Numbered from the stretch's first letter, positions 1 through 11,721 are shown. The stretch is DNA of 64,000 nt from Dermatemys mawii (GCA_007922305.1 ML677341.1:66668409-66732408), one strand, 5' to 3'. The notes: a model not told the origin generated them from the sequence alone. Translations and numbers: made by a program.

Positions 1-200
1 GTTCCTCTCTGCCCTTCATTTTTTCTCTTCTCTATTGCTACAACACGACATGGACCTTTAATGTAGTCAACTATGCAGTCCTTTTTAACACGATCAAGAG
101 CTTTGCTGCAAATTGTACAAAATGACTTCCATCCATCCACATGCAGCATGTCTTTGCCGAATTCTTTAACTCTACCCTCAGGCTTAACCATTTTAGGCAT
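1..200 (-). pseudogene. CGGBP1-like (hAT-derived) zinc-finger ORF fragment, cut by the window edge
   Basis: Read on the minus strand from an ATG at 198-200, the frame stays open for about 66 codons to the window edge. It contains GRVKEFGKDMLHVDGWKSFC followed by TICSKALDRVKKDCIVDYIKG. This resembles the N-terminal BED/C2H2-like finger of CGGBP1 and of related hAT-transposon proteins: a short basic lead, a 'V.EFG..L' segment, then Cys-X2-Cys. The two zinc-binding histidines expected after the cysteine pair are not in their usual places (the region reads DYIKGPCR), so the finger looks degenerate. It could be the 5' end of a transposase-derived gene continuing to the left, or a decayed hAT copy. 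The family match is from recognition only. Confidence 0.45.
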
Positions 201-975
201 TGGTAGTAAACAGCTTTAATGGCCGAAGCACAAGGTAGAAAAATTAGAAGGAATAGCTGATTCCAGAAATGAAAGATAATTTTTTGGGGAAAAAAAAAGA
301 CCCAGCAACACAGGCAATTTTCAAAAAACACATGCCCTGGTCATTGCTGAGATTCACAGTCTACTTCTCAAGTTCCTCTTTGCACAGAGTGGGACAACCC
401 AGAGTACTGGCACAGCCACGCCAGCTGGTGCATTTGACCTATTGTTAGCAGACTTCCTTGCGTCCTGCACTTTAAATCTGCCTGGGCACACAGCAGTTTT
501 GAGCGTGGTTCTACTCTGAGAAACCTGTACAAATGGCACTTTCTTAACCAACAGGTCTAGATGCTACCTGTGTAGAGTCAGAGTTATCTCTGCCAACTTA
601 AGGAACTAAAATATGTTTTAATGGTTTTGACTCTTTTTAGCCATGCAGAGCCAATAGGTATATGATTTTATTTCTTCCTGCACCTACTTATTGTTTTCCC
701 TCAGAACCTTTCCACCTCTTCTGTCTACTGTACGGTCTTCTAGACTCGTTACACATTCCCCTAGCTGAGCCACTCACTGAACCAGGAGACTCACACTTAA
801 CTGGACTGTCATTAGCCATCTCAAGATGGAACAAAGTTCAGTGTGCCCCATCAAAGCTCTCAGACACCACTTCACAGCACAACAAAGAGGAAGAGAGGAA
901 ATGCTAATTTAATCTCCTCATTTTCCCCCATGCTTCCTTACCAGCAATGCAAGCAGGTAAGGAGAAACCAGGGAT
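201..975. other. No gene or clear repeat seen
   Basis: This stretch has only short chance open frames on both strands and no splice-flanked coding segment that I recognise. It may be an extension of the same transposon as the fragment at the left edge, but nothing in the sequence proves it. Confidence 0.4.
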
Positions 976-1922
976 AACATTTTCAAAAGCACCTCTGTGA
1001 CTTAACACCCATATCCTTAAAGATACTGAAATCAATGGGAATTAAGCACCTAAATACCTTTGAGGAGCTTGACCCAAGCGGCCCATGTCTCACTGAAAGT
1101 CAATGTGACTTAGAGGTTAGGCATTGCAACCCTAAGGCCCAGAGCCTCAAAGGCACTTGCTAGGTGTTCCGCTCAGCTATGCAATGCCTATCTCCTAGGT
1201 ACCCACTTCCCCCTACACAGGGAGAGTTAGGTTCCTATCAAAGAGATCCTCAGAAGCCAGCAAGCTGAGCGACGAGCTGCTTAAGTTAGCCAGGACAAGC
1301 TACTGGAAATCGGAGAGGAGAAGGGCTTAAGTGACTAAGTGGTTGACTGGTGCACCTGGCTGATGGGCCAGAGATAGGCACTTCTCTCCACTTGGTGTCT
1401 TCAGCTGCGAACCCTCTCCCAGAGTTAGGCACCTAAGTTGGGTCACAACCACTTACATAGCCCATACCCTAGCAACCAAAGCCATCTCTCTCTCCTCTGC
1501 TCGATACCTCTCTCGCACTCACTTGATGCATCTCCTTGTGCCTCCAGCCATCTTGTGTGTAGGTGAGTTTCAGTGCTCTGCATCCAGCCCTCCTGCTGCT
1601 TCTGACGGGGATCACATCTAAGGGATTCTCAGAGCACACCTACAGGATTGGGCCCATCTAGCAAAACAGGCATTCCCCTGCCTAGTTTGAGAATCCTATT
1701 TCAGGGCCTTCAGCTCGAGTTCAGGCTCAGAACTGCTCATTAGCTGTGGAGCAGTGTCATAGCTTAGGCAGCTTTGCAAATGATAAGCAGCGGAAACTTA
1801 AGTACCCACAGGTTAGGCAGCAGCTGAGCAGTGGCTCTGAAAACGTCACTGGAACTTAAATGGGGGACTTAGGCACCTTAAGTACCTTTGAGGATCTAGG
1901 CCTAAGTCACTTGAAAATTTTA
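976..1922. mobile_element. Candidate non-autonomous DNA transposon with inverted ends
   Basis: The left end reads TTTTCAAAAGCACC and the right end, reverse complemented, reads ATTTTCAAGTGACTTAGG, so the ends are inverted and related. Internally there are many short variations on 'cacctaagt', 'gacttaggc' and 'gaaatcaatggga', the pattern of a common turtle repeat. A related palindromic copy lies at 19648-19752. I did not find a clean target duplication. Confidence 0.35.
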
Positions 1923-1964
1923 CTCCAGAAACATGTAGATTTAAATAATGCTGCCTAGCTCTTA

Positions 1965-2580
1965 TTGCGATGCTGGACTCCCTATGATTTTATGAAAATA
2001 TGCTAATGAGTGAATATAATGTAACTAGAATATGCTTTATGCAAAAGGTCTTTATGAGGTATCATTACAAAACTTACAAATAGAATGAACACACTCCGTA
2101 GATTATATGAATGGATCATTCTGGTATCTGAAACTAGAAATATGAAATATAGCTCTGAGGTACAATTGTAATTATGCAAAGTGCAGGCAATTAATGGTGG
2201 TTTGGAATCTTGATGGCTTCCATTAACCAGGACAACTGACTGTACATGGCTCGGTTAACTTGCAAGCCTTCCTGTGAGTCAGGCTGGGGAGAATGAAGGC
2301 TTGGGGGTCTCATCGCAGGACATGTGACTATGTCACCTGATACTGGAGTCTATCTTAAACCTGGTAGTTGTTGCCTGCTCAGAGAGTTCCCCTTCCAGCA
2401 TTCCAATGATACTGACACGCTACTGGAAAATTCCACAAAAATCTACGTGAGAATGACAAAAATTGCACCTCTCTCTAACACAGGTGCGCCAGCATTCACC
2501 TCCAGTTTCCTATTTAGCGACAGTGAAAGTGCAGCTCTACATGACAACAGGCTCTGAAGAAAAGCCAAACGCAAGCACTA
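1965..2580 (+). repeat. LTR-retrotransposon-like fragment, family A, plus orientation
   Basis: The segment contains GGTATCATTACAAAACTTA, GGATCATTCTGGTATCTGAA and an AT-rich body typical of a widespread turtle LTR. It is related to the minus-strand sequence around 37100-37290, which shares 'GATATCATTGGAAAAGTTA' and 'TATCATTTTGGTATCTGAAG' in the same order. No coding potential and no paired LTR were found. Confidence 0.4.
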
Positions 2581-3469
2581 ATCAACCTCGCTAGTTTTAA
2601 GATGGAGTTTGATAATTTTATGAACAGCATTATATGACAGAATTATTTGTGATAGCAGGGGACTGGACCCAATGACCCAGAAAATCTCTTCTAATCCTAA
2701 ACATCCCTGATTTTAAAAATAGATTCCACCCCCCCCCGCACTGCAGCCAACAGTGTGAGTGTGTGTGTGTGTATTCATTCTTATTTGTAACAAAGCACCC
2801 CTCTATTACATGTATCTAGGTGCCTATATGTCCCTCATTGCTGCATCTAGTTGACTTACAAATTAAGAAAACAAAGTGTGTCAACAAAAACTTCTTTCTC
2901 TATCCCCATTTTCCACCTGCAGGAGTAGCTGTTTAAATTTAAAGGAGTCCAGACAGAGACTGGGTAGCAAAGCCTAAAAATATCAAATGATAAAAAACAC
3001 AGAAGTAGCAACCTTGATCTCATGTCTTTTAAACATTTTCATGCAGTCCAGCTTCCTTCAACAGGATTTTTTTTTCCCCCACCTCCCATATAGTTATTTC
3101 TTCTCAAACTCTTTTCTAAGAATGGATTTAATCTATATCAGTCATCAGCTAGTGACATCTTGTCAGGATGAATCGCTGTAACAGAATTTACTATGTGTGA
3201 ACAGGTTTTTTCTATTCTCAGATAAAAACAAATGACACACACAGGAAAAATGCCAAACAGGAAGGCAGTGGCCAATGAGAATTGAAATCCAAAATGCATC
3301 TCGGTGCTCTAGGGACTAAATGCCTCAGCTAAACAAACTAGCCTATAAGGTAAATTCAGCCAAATTCTGTGGCTGCCTAGAAAAGCCAGTTTCTCCACTC
3401 CTCTCTGTTAATTCCATCTAGCATCACTCACTGGGTGACCGGACTATCAGTGATAACACTGACCAATTT
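2581..3469. other. No gene seen; short (GT)n tract
   Basis: A short (GT)n microsatellite lies at about 2755-2773. The rest has no recognisable coding exon or transposon ends. Confidence 0.4.
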
Positions 3470-3477
3470 GTTTAGCT

Positions 3478-3766
3478 CAGTGGTTCTCAAACTTCCGAGA
3501 ACCACGACCCTTTTTTTAGAAACGGATTCTCGGCGTGACCCTTGTACGTCCACCGAAAAGCTGCCGAATTGATTAATTCTGTATTCCGTGGCTTTTTGGT
3601 GGACATGCGGAGCGCTCCCGACAGAACTCGGTATGTCTGCCGAAAAACCGACGAATGTGGAAGTAATCAATTCAGCAGCTTCTCAGTGGCCACAGGGATT
3701 CGCAACCCCTCGGGAGGCGCCCAGCGACCTCCTAAGGGGTTGCGACCCCCTCTTTGAGAACTGCTG
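3478..3766. mobile_element. hAT-type MITE, 289 bp, with 8-bp target duplication
   Basis: The element begins CAGTGGTTCTCAAACTT and ends TTTGAGAACTGCTG, which are inverted terminal repeats of the hAT (Charlie-like) type. It is flanked by gtttagct (3470-3477) and atttagct (3767-3774), an 8-bp duplication with one mismatch, as hAT transposases make. It has no transposase ORF. A related but different copy is at 38967-39155. Confidence 0.87.
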
Positions 3767-4254
3767 ATTTAGCTGGTGGGGCAGGGGTGGTATTCTCTCC
3801 ATTTCAATATTTTATTCTTGGTGTATTTATCTCAGAGGGCAGATGTAGGCAAGGATGGGATGTAAAGAATCAGATCTTCAACTGGTGTACTTTGAAATCA
3901 GTGGAGCTCCATCTATTTAGGCCAGCTGAGAAACCCGTCCATAGTTTCATACTGTTTAGATATCAAGGTGATGGGGGGGTGGCTCTTAGCAATACTTAGA
4001 ATAGATACACACACTTGTAGTATTACATATACAAAAGTGTGTGGTACACAAAAAAAGCATAAGAAATCCTTGTGAAATGCTTAGTATGTCAGCTTTAACT
4101 AATATGGCCAGTCTTTGGACATATAGGGTAGGATTGTGGCTACTGCCTCATTTCTAGGTATGGATTGGAAATATTATATAGGCATAACATTTCAAAGGTC
4201 ACTAGTGATTTTGGGTGCCCAGATTGGGACACCTTAAAAGGAGCCTGGTTTTCA

Positions 4255-4554
4255 GGGTACGTCTTCACTACCCGCCAAATCGGCGGGTAGCAATCGATCT
4301 GTTAGCAATCAATTTCTCGCATCTCGTGAAGGCATGAGAAATCAATCACCCGCGGCGCCTCGTCGACTCCCGTAACTCCAGCTTGACGCGAAGCGCAAGC
4401 TGGAGTCGACGGGGGAGCGCGCTGCCAACCGCCGCCGCCGCCGCCATGAGGACAGCAGGTAAGTTGGCTGAAGATATGCTGACTTCAGCTATGTTATTCA
4501 CGTAGCTGAAGTTGCACATCTTCAGTCTATTCCCCCCACAGTGAAGATCAGCCC
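4255..4554. mobile_element. Hairpin-rich MITE, copy 1 (GGG...CCC ends, 3-bp TCA duplication)
   Basis: The left end is GGGTACGTCTTCACTA and the right end, reverse complemented, is GGGCTGATCTTCACTG. TCA stands on both sides (4252-4254 and 4555-4557). Internally there are nested palindromes: an imperfect one around 'caatttctcgc...gcatgagaaat', a 'gtcgactcc...ctggagtcgac' pair, and an arm around 'cagctatgttattcacgtagctg'. A run of CCG/GCC triplets lies at about 4430-4446. The same element occurs at 12254-12533. A 3-bp T-starting duplication with GGG ends suggests PIF/Harbinger, but other superfamilies are possible. Confidence 0.7.
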
Positions 4555-5149
4555 TCAGAAATCCAGGGCACATCCGCCCTCTGAAAATCAGACTCCTTTA
4601 AAGTGTCTTGAGTTCAGCATGCAGACAATGAGGTACTCAAAATTACTATCCACTTCTGAAAAGGTGGACAATACTTTCTGTACCAACTTTTCAAAAGTTT
4701 TGAGGAGGTTGGCCTTTTCCTCATTCTCCCTCCCCAGGTTACACACATCAACAGCTTCTAAAATTTAAAGTATCTGCAGTATCAGAAATCACAGTGGTTC
4801 ATTACTGTCAAAAATATCCAGATTTGCCTGGATCTGCATCTTCTTTGTCCCAGAACACACTGCAAGCATTGCTTGCCCTATAACTTTTACACCCTGATCC
4901 CTATTTTTCATGTGTAGGACAGTGTCTTGTTCAACAAAGAGCCTCTCAATTAAAAAAGAAACAGGTGCCAAGCATTTCGTTATGTTGCAGTTTGACTGTA
5001 GGTGTGGCTGGTGGGCTAGAAATAACAGACAGAGAAATAGACTAAAATAATAAGTGGTTTGAAAGAGAAAGTGTTGAAATAAGGAAGTGAAAGTTCCTTA
5101 AGGATTTCTGGCAATCAAAGTAGGATTAAAAAAAAGTGCACCTAGAAGA
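4555..5149. other. No gene seen between MITE and CR1
   Basis: The stretch is ordinary non-coding sequence with only short chance frames. Confidence 0.4.
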
Positions 5150-5772
5150 ACCATTAGAATTATTATTATTAAACAATCCCTTTTAGCATCTAGTGGATAA
5201 AAGGGTAAAAACAAACAGCTAACATAGATTTGTCAAAAACAAAATCATGCCAAACAAATTTAATTTTCTTTTTTGACAGGATTACTGGTGTAACAGATCG
5301 GGGGAGGCAATATACAGAATTCACCTTTCTTTTAGTAAGGCTTTGATATAGTCCTACATGGCAGTCTCATAAGCAAACTAAAGAAATGTGGTATACATGA
5401 AAATACCGTAAGGAAGGTGGACCAGTGGTTGAAAAACTATACTCAGGTAGTAGCTGTCAATGATTCACAGTCCTACAAAGTGTATCTAGTGGGATCCTGC
5501 AGGGATCTGTCTTGGGTCCAGTACTATTCAATATTTTCATTAACTACTTGAATAACTGAGTGGAGAGTATGCTTATAAAGATTGTGGATGATACTACACA
5601 GGAAGGCTTGCTAGCACTTTGGAGACAGGATTAAAACTCAAATCAGCCTTGATAAACTGGGAGAATTGGTCAGAAATCAACAAGAAGAAATTCAATAAAG
5701 CGCAAAGTACTACAATTTAGGAAGGAAAAAAACCAAATGCACAAATACAAAATGGGGAATAACTGACTAGGC

Positions 5773-7376
5773 CAGGGGTCTCAAACGCAAATGACCACAA
5801 GGGCTGAATGAGGACTAGTACATTGGCCTGAGGGCCGCATCATTGACACGCCCACCTCACTGCCCCTGACCCCACCCCCACTCCACCCCTTCCATGAGGT
5901 CCCACCCCTGCCCCACCTCCTCCTCTGAGCACACAGATCCCCACTCCTCCCCCATCCCTCCTGGAAAGCGCTCCTTGTCCCCTGACTGCCCCCTCCTGAG
6001 ACTCCCCCGTCCTAACTTCCCCCCTAGGACTCCACCTCCTACCTAAGCCTCCCTGTGCCTTGTCCCCTGACTGTCCCCCCAGAACCTCCAATCCATCTGA
6101 ACCCCACCCCACTCCCTGTCCTTTTACTGCCCCCTCCAGAAATTCGCTGCCCCCCCTTACCAAGGGGCTCAGCTCCACATGCTCCCCAGCTCAAGGCACA
6201 CAGCCTGGTCTCAGCCCCCATAGGGAGCTGAGGAGACCTGCTGGGCAGCAGGGGAGCAGGAGGAGCTCTGAGAATGCAGGGAGGGGAGACATGCTGCAAC
6301 AGCTGCCAGAAGCTCTGGCATGCAGAAGCTGCGGGGGAGGGGCTGTCTCTGGCTGCTAGAGCCCATACCCTTGCTCTGCACTGGGGGAAATCCCCGACGC
6401 TATTTTTATCCAAAAAAACGGACATGCCTGGGAGAATCCGGACCAATGATAACCCTACCTAACTGTCCACCAGGGCAGCCCCACTTCCTCACCTCTTCTG
6501 AAGCCTTAAAGCAGAGCGGCCAGGAGCCACCCCGCTGTGCTGAATGCAGAAACCCTTCAGCTTGCACAGGAGCCATGCTATACGATCACTCCCCCAGTCT
6601 TAATACCAGAAGGGCGACGACTCTACCCCGGTGCTGAGCAGCTGCAAATAGCCAGCCCGTCTGTGTGTGGGCATCCCCACCCCCCGCTGCAGCCTGTGAG
6701 CACACACAGCTCCTTCACATCGAGCTAGCACGGCCCCGCCTATCCATGTTCATCCAATTGGCTCCTCACCCTGAGGGGCCATAGGGAGGGAGAAGCCATC
6801 ACAGGCGTTGATTGGGGGGGGGGGCTTCGCACAATCCCGCCCTTTGGAATCGCCCAACAGCTGTTGCTGGAACATCCAGCTCCCTCTGGTCCAGAGGCTG
6901 CTCTCCTCGCTATTCCCTGTGGCCCACCAAACTCCCCCTGCCCCCTCCCAGTCCCTAGTTGTTTTCTGGGGCTGCTAAAAACTCTCTGCCTCCCCCGACT
7001 CTGCACGGCTTCCCGCTGCTCCACCTACCCCCAGGCAGTTCTCTGACGGCATAGCAGTTTCAGGGAGGGAGGGACCAGGACTGGTAAGCCTCCTGCAGAG
7101 TGGGGCGGGGGCCTGCAGGGAGCCTGGTGGGCCGCCTCCCCTCTGCAGGAGGCTTACCTCTCATGGCCCCTCCCTCCGGGAAACTGCTATGCCGCCAGAG
7201 AACTGCCTGGGGGTAGGTAGAGCAGCAGGAAGCAGCGAGGGGTGGGAGGAGGAGGAGGAGGAGGAGGAGACGGAGAGTTTAGCTGCCCCAGAAAACAACT
7301 TGTGGGGTGGGAAGGCCACGGGGAGCTTGGCGGGCCCCAGGGAAGGGCTTGGCAGGCCACATGTTTGAGACCCCTG
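5773..7376. mobile_element. Non-autonomous hAT element, 1.6 kb, with long internal inverted repeat
   Basis: The ends are CAGGGGTCTCAAACGC and TGTTTGAGACCCCTG. Perfect 8-bp duplications GACTAGGC flank it (5765-5772 and 7377-7384), and it splits a CR1 copy. The body is C-rich on the plus strand up to about 6950 and has no transposase. The right part is a large foldback: 7015-7099 pairs with 7141-7225 (for example CAGTTCTCTGACGGCATAGC with its complement), and weaker complementarity extends outward (GTTGTTTTCTGGGGCTGC near 6957 with its complement near 7290). Related but shorter elements are at 23642-23890 and 56039-56672. Confidence 0.9.
7245..7270 (+). repeat. (GGA)n microsatellite inside the hAT element
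   Basis: About eight GGA units in a row lie in the right arm of the foldback. Confidence 0.9.
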
Positions 7377-9254
7377 GACTAGGCAGTGGCACTGCTGAAA
7401 AGTAAGGTTATAGTGGATCACAAATTGAAGGAGTCAACAATGTGATGCAGGTGCAAAACAAGGCCAATATAATTAAAGCAAAATGCAAAAACTTATGCTT
7501 CAGTTCTGGTAGATAGACTGAAAAAAATATTTATCTAGATATATTAACAGAGACTAGACAGCATTTGTACTAAACAGGCAGCTAGCTACTGGACAATTTT
7601 TAGAGTCTTAGACCTGATCTTCTTTGCAGACTCTACCATTAAGCCCCCACCTAATTTATCAATAGATGCAGAAAAAGCTTTTGACAGAGTAAACTAGCAG
7701 GTCTTGAGACACACTACATACATTTAGTTTAGGCCCTAAATCTCACAACCAGATTTCTGTCATGTATTCCAACCCATATGCTGCTACTATAAGAGTAAAT
7801 GGGTACCTGTCAGAAAATTTTCCCCCATCTTCAAGGCACATATTAAGGATGCCCTTTATCTTCTCTTATTTTTGCTATGGTAACAAAGTCATTTGCCCAA
7901 TTGATCAGGCATAATTCTAGAAAATAGAATTACAATAGGAAACGGGGAACACAAATTAGTGTTGTGTACAGATGATGCCACTGTATTTGTTATGAATCCA
8001 GCTCACAAACTACTAGAAAGGCAAGAGGTCATCCTAAAATTTAAATATCTGGATTTAAAAATTAGTTATGACAGTCACAACTCCTGGGAATAGGTGTTGC
8101 CTCTGATCTACAGATAGCTATAAAGGGCAAATACAAATAGATAACGACTTCAATGATGTACTTGAGAATACACATTTCTAAAAGATACCAAGACATATAC
8201 AATATTGGTTATACTCCTTTAAGAAAAAAATCAAATATATAATTTCATGGTTGGGCAAAATTGCAGCAGTTAAAATGATTCTTTTCCCCCATGTTAACTT
8301 CTTTTCAAGTTTTTCCAGTTTTAGTCCCAGCCAGTTTATTAGATCAATAGCAATCCATGATAAATTAATTTGAGGAACATTAAAAACTCAGAGCTACGCA
8401 ATCTGTGTTATTCAAAGGCCATGGCAAAAGGGAGGCTTTACCACACATTAGCTTGATATTAGTGCTTAGTCAGATCAGAAAGTTTACTAGGGTTTGGTGT
8501 TATACAGTAACTTAACAGTGGGTAGAGATAGAACAAGTTCACTGCTGTGCAAACTCACTCTACATGATCCCCAAGATAAAGAAATCCCGTAGGATAAAAT
8601 TACTATAACCACCCTTTTAAGAAAGCAATAGTAGAAACTTGGTAGAATTTATTTAGAAAACTAAGCCCATTCCCATCACCTCTGACATCCACAATAGATA
8701 ATTTAAACCCAAATCCTAGAAAGTTTTGACATTTGGGACCTCACAGGTATATCAAAATTCAGCCCACTGTTGAGAGAAGCTATATTTAGATCACTTGATG
8801 AAATACAACTTGCAAAAGATACCAACATTTCAGTATAGTAATAACTACAATTTAGACATTTTTCACCCCACTCCCATGAAACGGCAAACATACATAAAAT
8901 CAACAAAATTTGAAAAACTCACTACAGCCACAAAACAAAATGGCTTGCTGTCCATTCTATAAGTAACATTTAGAGATTTATTTGTTAAGGACAAAACTAT
9001 GCTCATGAAATGATGGAAAGTTGACAGACACCAACAGAGGTGTGGGAGAATATATGCCACAATGGTCCTCACATTTAAACACATAAAACTATATTAAAAT
9101 TCTATTATTTTTACCAGTGGGACCTAACTCCTCTTAAAAATTAATTATACAAAGATGGGAAAGTGCTGGAGAGAATGGAATGAAATGGGAAGAGATCTCC
9201 ATAATTTTTCAGTACATCCACATTTAAGACCTTTTAGAAAGCTATTGGAGACTC

Positions 9255-9955
9255 TGACGGGGCGGAGCAGTCCCACACTGGCATCGCAGAGGTTAACCCT
9301 TCTCTCCCCACCCCAGAAGCTCTGCTGGGCATGCTCCGACTAGAGGTCCAGTATAAAGACCCGCAGAGCAGTTCAGTTGGGGCTGACCGCCGGAGGGGAA
9401 GGAAGCACACCAACAGCTCCTGCAGAGAGACAGCCAGGATCCCAGGTTCCAGAGGCCAGTGAAGCCAGGATGCAGGCCAAGGCCCAGCTCACAGACAGCC
9501 GTCAAGGGGAACAGACCAGATAACCCCCGGAACTGGAGGACAAGATAGCACAGGTAGGAAGTGACCTGGGGGCTCTTAAAGACATACACACGCTCGACGT
9601 GTTGTGGGTGGATCCCTGCCGAGCGAGGGGCAGAAGAAGCCCCTCCATTAGGTGAGCCCCGGGTTGGGACCCGGTGGAGAGGGTGGGCCTGGGTCCCCCT
9701 ACCGCCATTGGGCCACGCTGCCCTGAGACTGTGGGAAGCTCTACTGACTCTGGCCATTGGGCCACGCTGCCCCAAGACTGCGGGGAGCTCTATACACTCT
9801 GGCCATTCGGCCACACTCCCTGGAGGTCCAGGAGAGCTGTATAGACGCCGGCCGTTGGGCTATACTGTCTTTCCATTTAGGAGTTAGAGTGGCTTGGGTC
9901 CGTCACCCACCCCGCCCCTGCCACAAAGGGGCACTGAGGGGCAGGACCCGCCACA
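9255..9955 (+). mobile_element. LTR-like GC-rich insertion (TG...CA) inside the L1 remnant
   Basis: The insert starts TGACGGGGCGGAGC and ends GACCCGCCACA, with TG and CA at its ends as in LTRs. L1 coding text lies on both sides. A TATA-like box (gtataaagac) sits at about 9350, consistent with an LTR promoter. It holds a 49-bp tandem repeat array at 9705-9875. I see no convincing target duplication: the flanks are gactc and aattc. No coding domain is visible. It is probably a solo LTR; a satellite-bearing unclassified element is the alternative. Confidence 0.5.
9705..9875 (+). repeat. 49-bp tandem repeat, about 3.5 units
   Basis: Units start at 9705, 9754, 9803 and 9852. Each begins CCATTGGGCCACGCTGCCC or a variant and the first three end in (c)tctgg or gccgg. 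Units 1 and 2 are nearly identical; units 3 and 4 are more diverged. The fourth is partial. Confidence 0.9.
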
Positions 9956-10379
9956 AATTCCATAAGTTGACACCTTTTTTATCTCCCTGTCAGATAATGT
10001 ATTTTTATTACATTACCCTCAAAACTATGCATCTTACAAAAGACAAAAATTGATCACTCATTTCCTAGCTCCAGCTAGACTTACTATAGCAGTGACTTCC
10101 CTAAATCCGTTAATTTGTATCAAAGAGTGTGTGAAATTATGGTACTAGAAAAATTAAATCTTCAAGTCAAAGTCTTACTGGTAGAAGGAAAAGAAAACTA
10201 CATCAAAACAGTTCCACCAAACATCTGAGTTTGCTGGAAGAGAGTCATCACCACCACCAAATCTAGTAGTTTGAGAACTTTCTTTGAATACCAAGGAATG
10301 CAGAAGCTCCTTCAACAACAGGTAAAATTAAACAAAGTCAAGCTATTCAAATAGGGAAGAGAGATGGGACAAAAAAAAA

Positions 10380-11712
10380 AAAAGGAGAAACCTTAATATT
10401 GTATAGAGTTTTTACAGAACACACACATTACACATCTAAATGTAAGAAAAGCTGAATTTTGGATTTAAGCACAAGACAATGAAAGCTGACTATCAGCTGA
10501 CAAGGCAGAAGACGGAAACTAAGAAGAAAAGCAGCAACCACAACATGTGATCAATATCACCAACAAATAAAGTGATTTGTCGCAGGGGAACTTCCATAAG
10601 CCAATTTATATTTGTGTGTGTACTAAGTTTCTATTTAAATTGTAAACCAAGTTTTACAAGAGTTCTGTTCTAAAAAAACTGGCTCTGTTAATAAATATAA
10701 TAAAAATAAAATACACCAAAAATCCCAGCCTAAAGCCAATGACACTAAGCTCTAAACATAAGCCCTCCTCTAACATCACACACTAGAACCAAAAGTATGT
10801 ATTAAAAAGAACATGATCTGTTAATAGGCTCTTAATGCAACTGTTTTTCCGTCATTAACTTTGTCACTCTCTACAACATTGGCATTTTTCATCATCATCT
10901 TGGGACTAGATTCTCTGCTCACATTAACTCCCCAATTATGCTACTTCCATAGCTGACCCTGTCATAGTGGAACCTTGAAAGGTGGCATAAAATTAGTCAC
11001 AACCTTAGAGATAATTCTGGAGCCATTTGGCAGAGAGAGGGGCAGTGACTGAAGTATATTATAGAATAGGACAGTCCTGAAAAGTATCTTAGAACAGCCT
11101 TTGGACCTCTAAGTCAGCAGCCCCAGAATCAGGAATATAGAAAGACACACCTTTCACCCATAACTCTTCCCCGCCCCTTTCCCCCCCGCCCCAGTGCTGC
11201 ATGCTCTTCACTTTGCCAACTCCAGGATCTGGACTTTAATATTCACAATTTCAAGCTAAGGGCCTAAACCTGCATTTCTTTCTTAAGAAAAGGAGAGGGG
11301 AGGAAGAAAAGAAGAAATTCAGCAAATGAATTAATTGCTCCACATTAATCACATTGACGGATTAGAATTAGTCATCTTTCTCTTGGCCCAATCTGTCCAC
11401 GAGCCACTCTTTAATGATACAAAATGCACCCTGGACGGATTTGTAAAATGGGTTACTACTGGCACATTTCAGGGTTCTGTAAGAGCGGATGGTGCCTTTT
11501 CAGAACGAAGGAAGTGAAGCAGAATGTGCCAACAGCCCTAAGATAGAAAAGTAAAAAACAAACAATGAAAAGATAACCTCAGTCATCTTGTTTGTTTTGC
11601 CTTGGCTATGCACTGCTAGACTGAGTGCGACTATCAAACTCCTACAGAGAGAAGTGCTAGAGAAGACACCGGGATACCTCCATTATCACTGCACAGCAGG
11701 TACAGAAAAGTC
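10380..11712. other. No gene seen
   Basis: The sequence is AT-rich, with short C-rich patches near 11170, no coding exon that I recognise, and no clear transposon ends. Confidence 0.4.
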
Positions 11713-11721
11713 TTCAGGACT

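Larger units (their letters stand above)
5150..7475 (+). mobile_element. CR1-type LINE fragment, interrupted by a hAT element
   Basis: Plus-strand reading in broken frames gives CR1 reverse-transcriptase segments: a palm segment around 5440-5545 with 'DPAGICLGSSTIQYF', then MLIKIVDDTTQEG at 5569-5607, the place of the FADD catalytic motif (here IVDD, both aspartates kept), then 'KFNKAQS' near 5690. The match stops at the target duplication of the hAT element (5773-7376) and resumes at 7377 with 'ggttatagtggatcacaaa', the next CR1 segment, until about 7475. Stops and frameshifts are numerous, and 5' and 3' ends are missing. The copy predates the hAT insertion. Confidence 0.75.
7480..10375 (+). 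mobile_element. L1-clade LINE ORF2 remnant, interrupted by an LTR-like insertion
   Basis: Plus-strand frames give an L1-type reverse transcriptase: 'LVDRLKKIF' near 7507, LSIDAEKAFDRV at 7656-7691, 'YSNPYAATIRVNG' near 7770, and LCTDDATVFV at about 7960-7990, the (F/Y)ADD motif with both aspartates kept. 'WLGKIAAVKM' follows near 8250. C-terminal ORF2 text continues to about 9250, is broken by an insertion (9255-9955), and resumes with 'LITHFLAPARLTIAV' near 10030-10085. A 13-base A run at about 10371-10383 may mark the 3' tail. Many stops show that it is dead. The protein type resembles non-mammalian L1/Tx1 LINEs rather than CR1. Confidence 0.75.

Noticed and set aside
6039..6446. Frames of about 100-135 codons on both strands
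   Set aside because: They are inside the C-rich body of the hAT element and have no transposase similarity.
9293..9814. 173-codon minus-strand frame
   Set aside because: It lies on the tandem-repeat part of the LTR-like insertion; the peptide only repeats the 49-bp unit.
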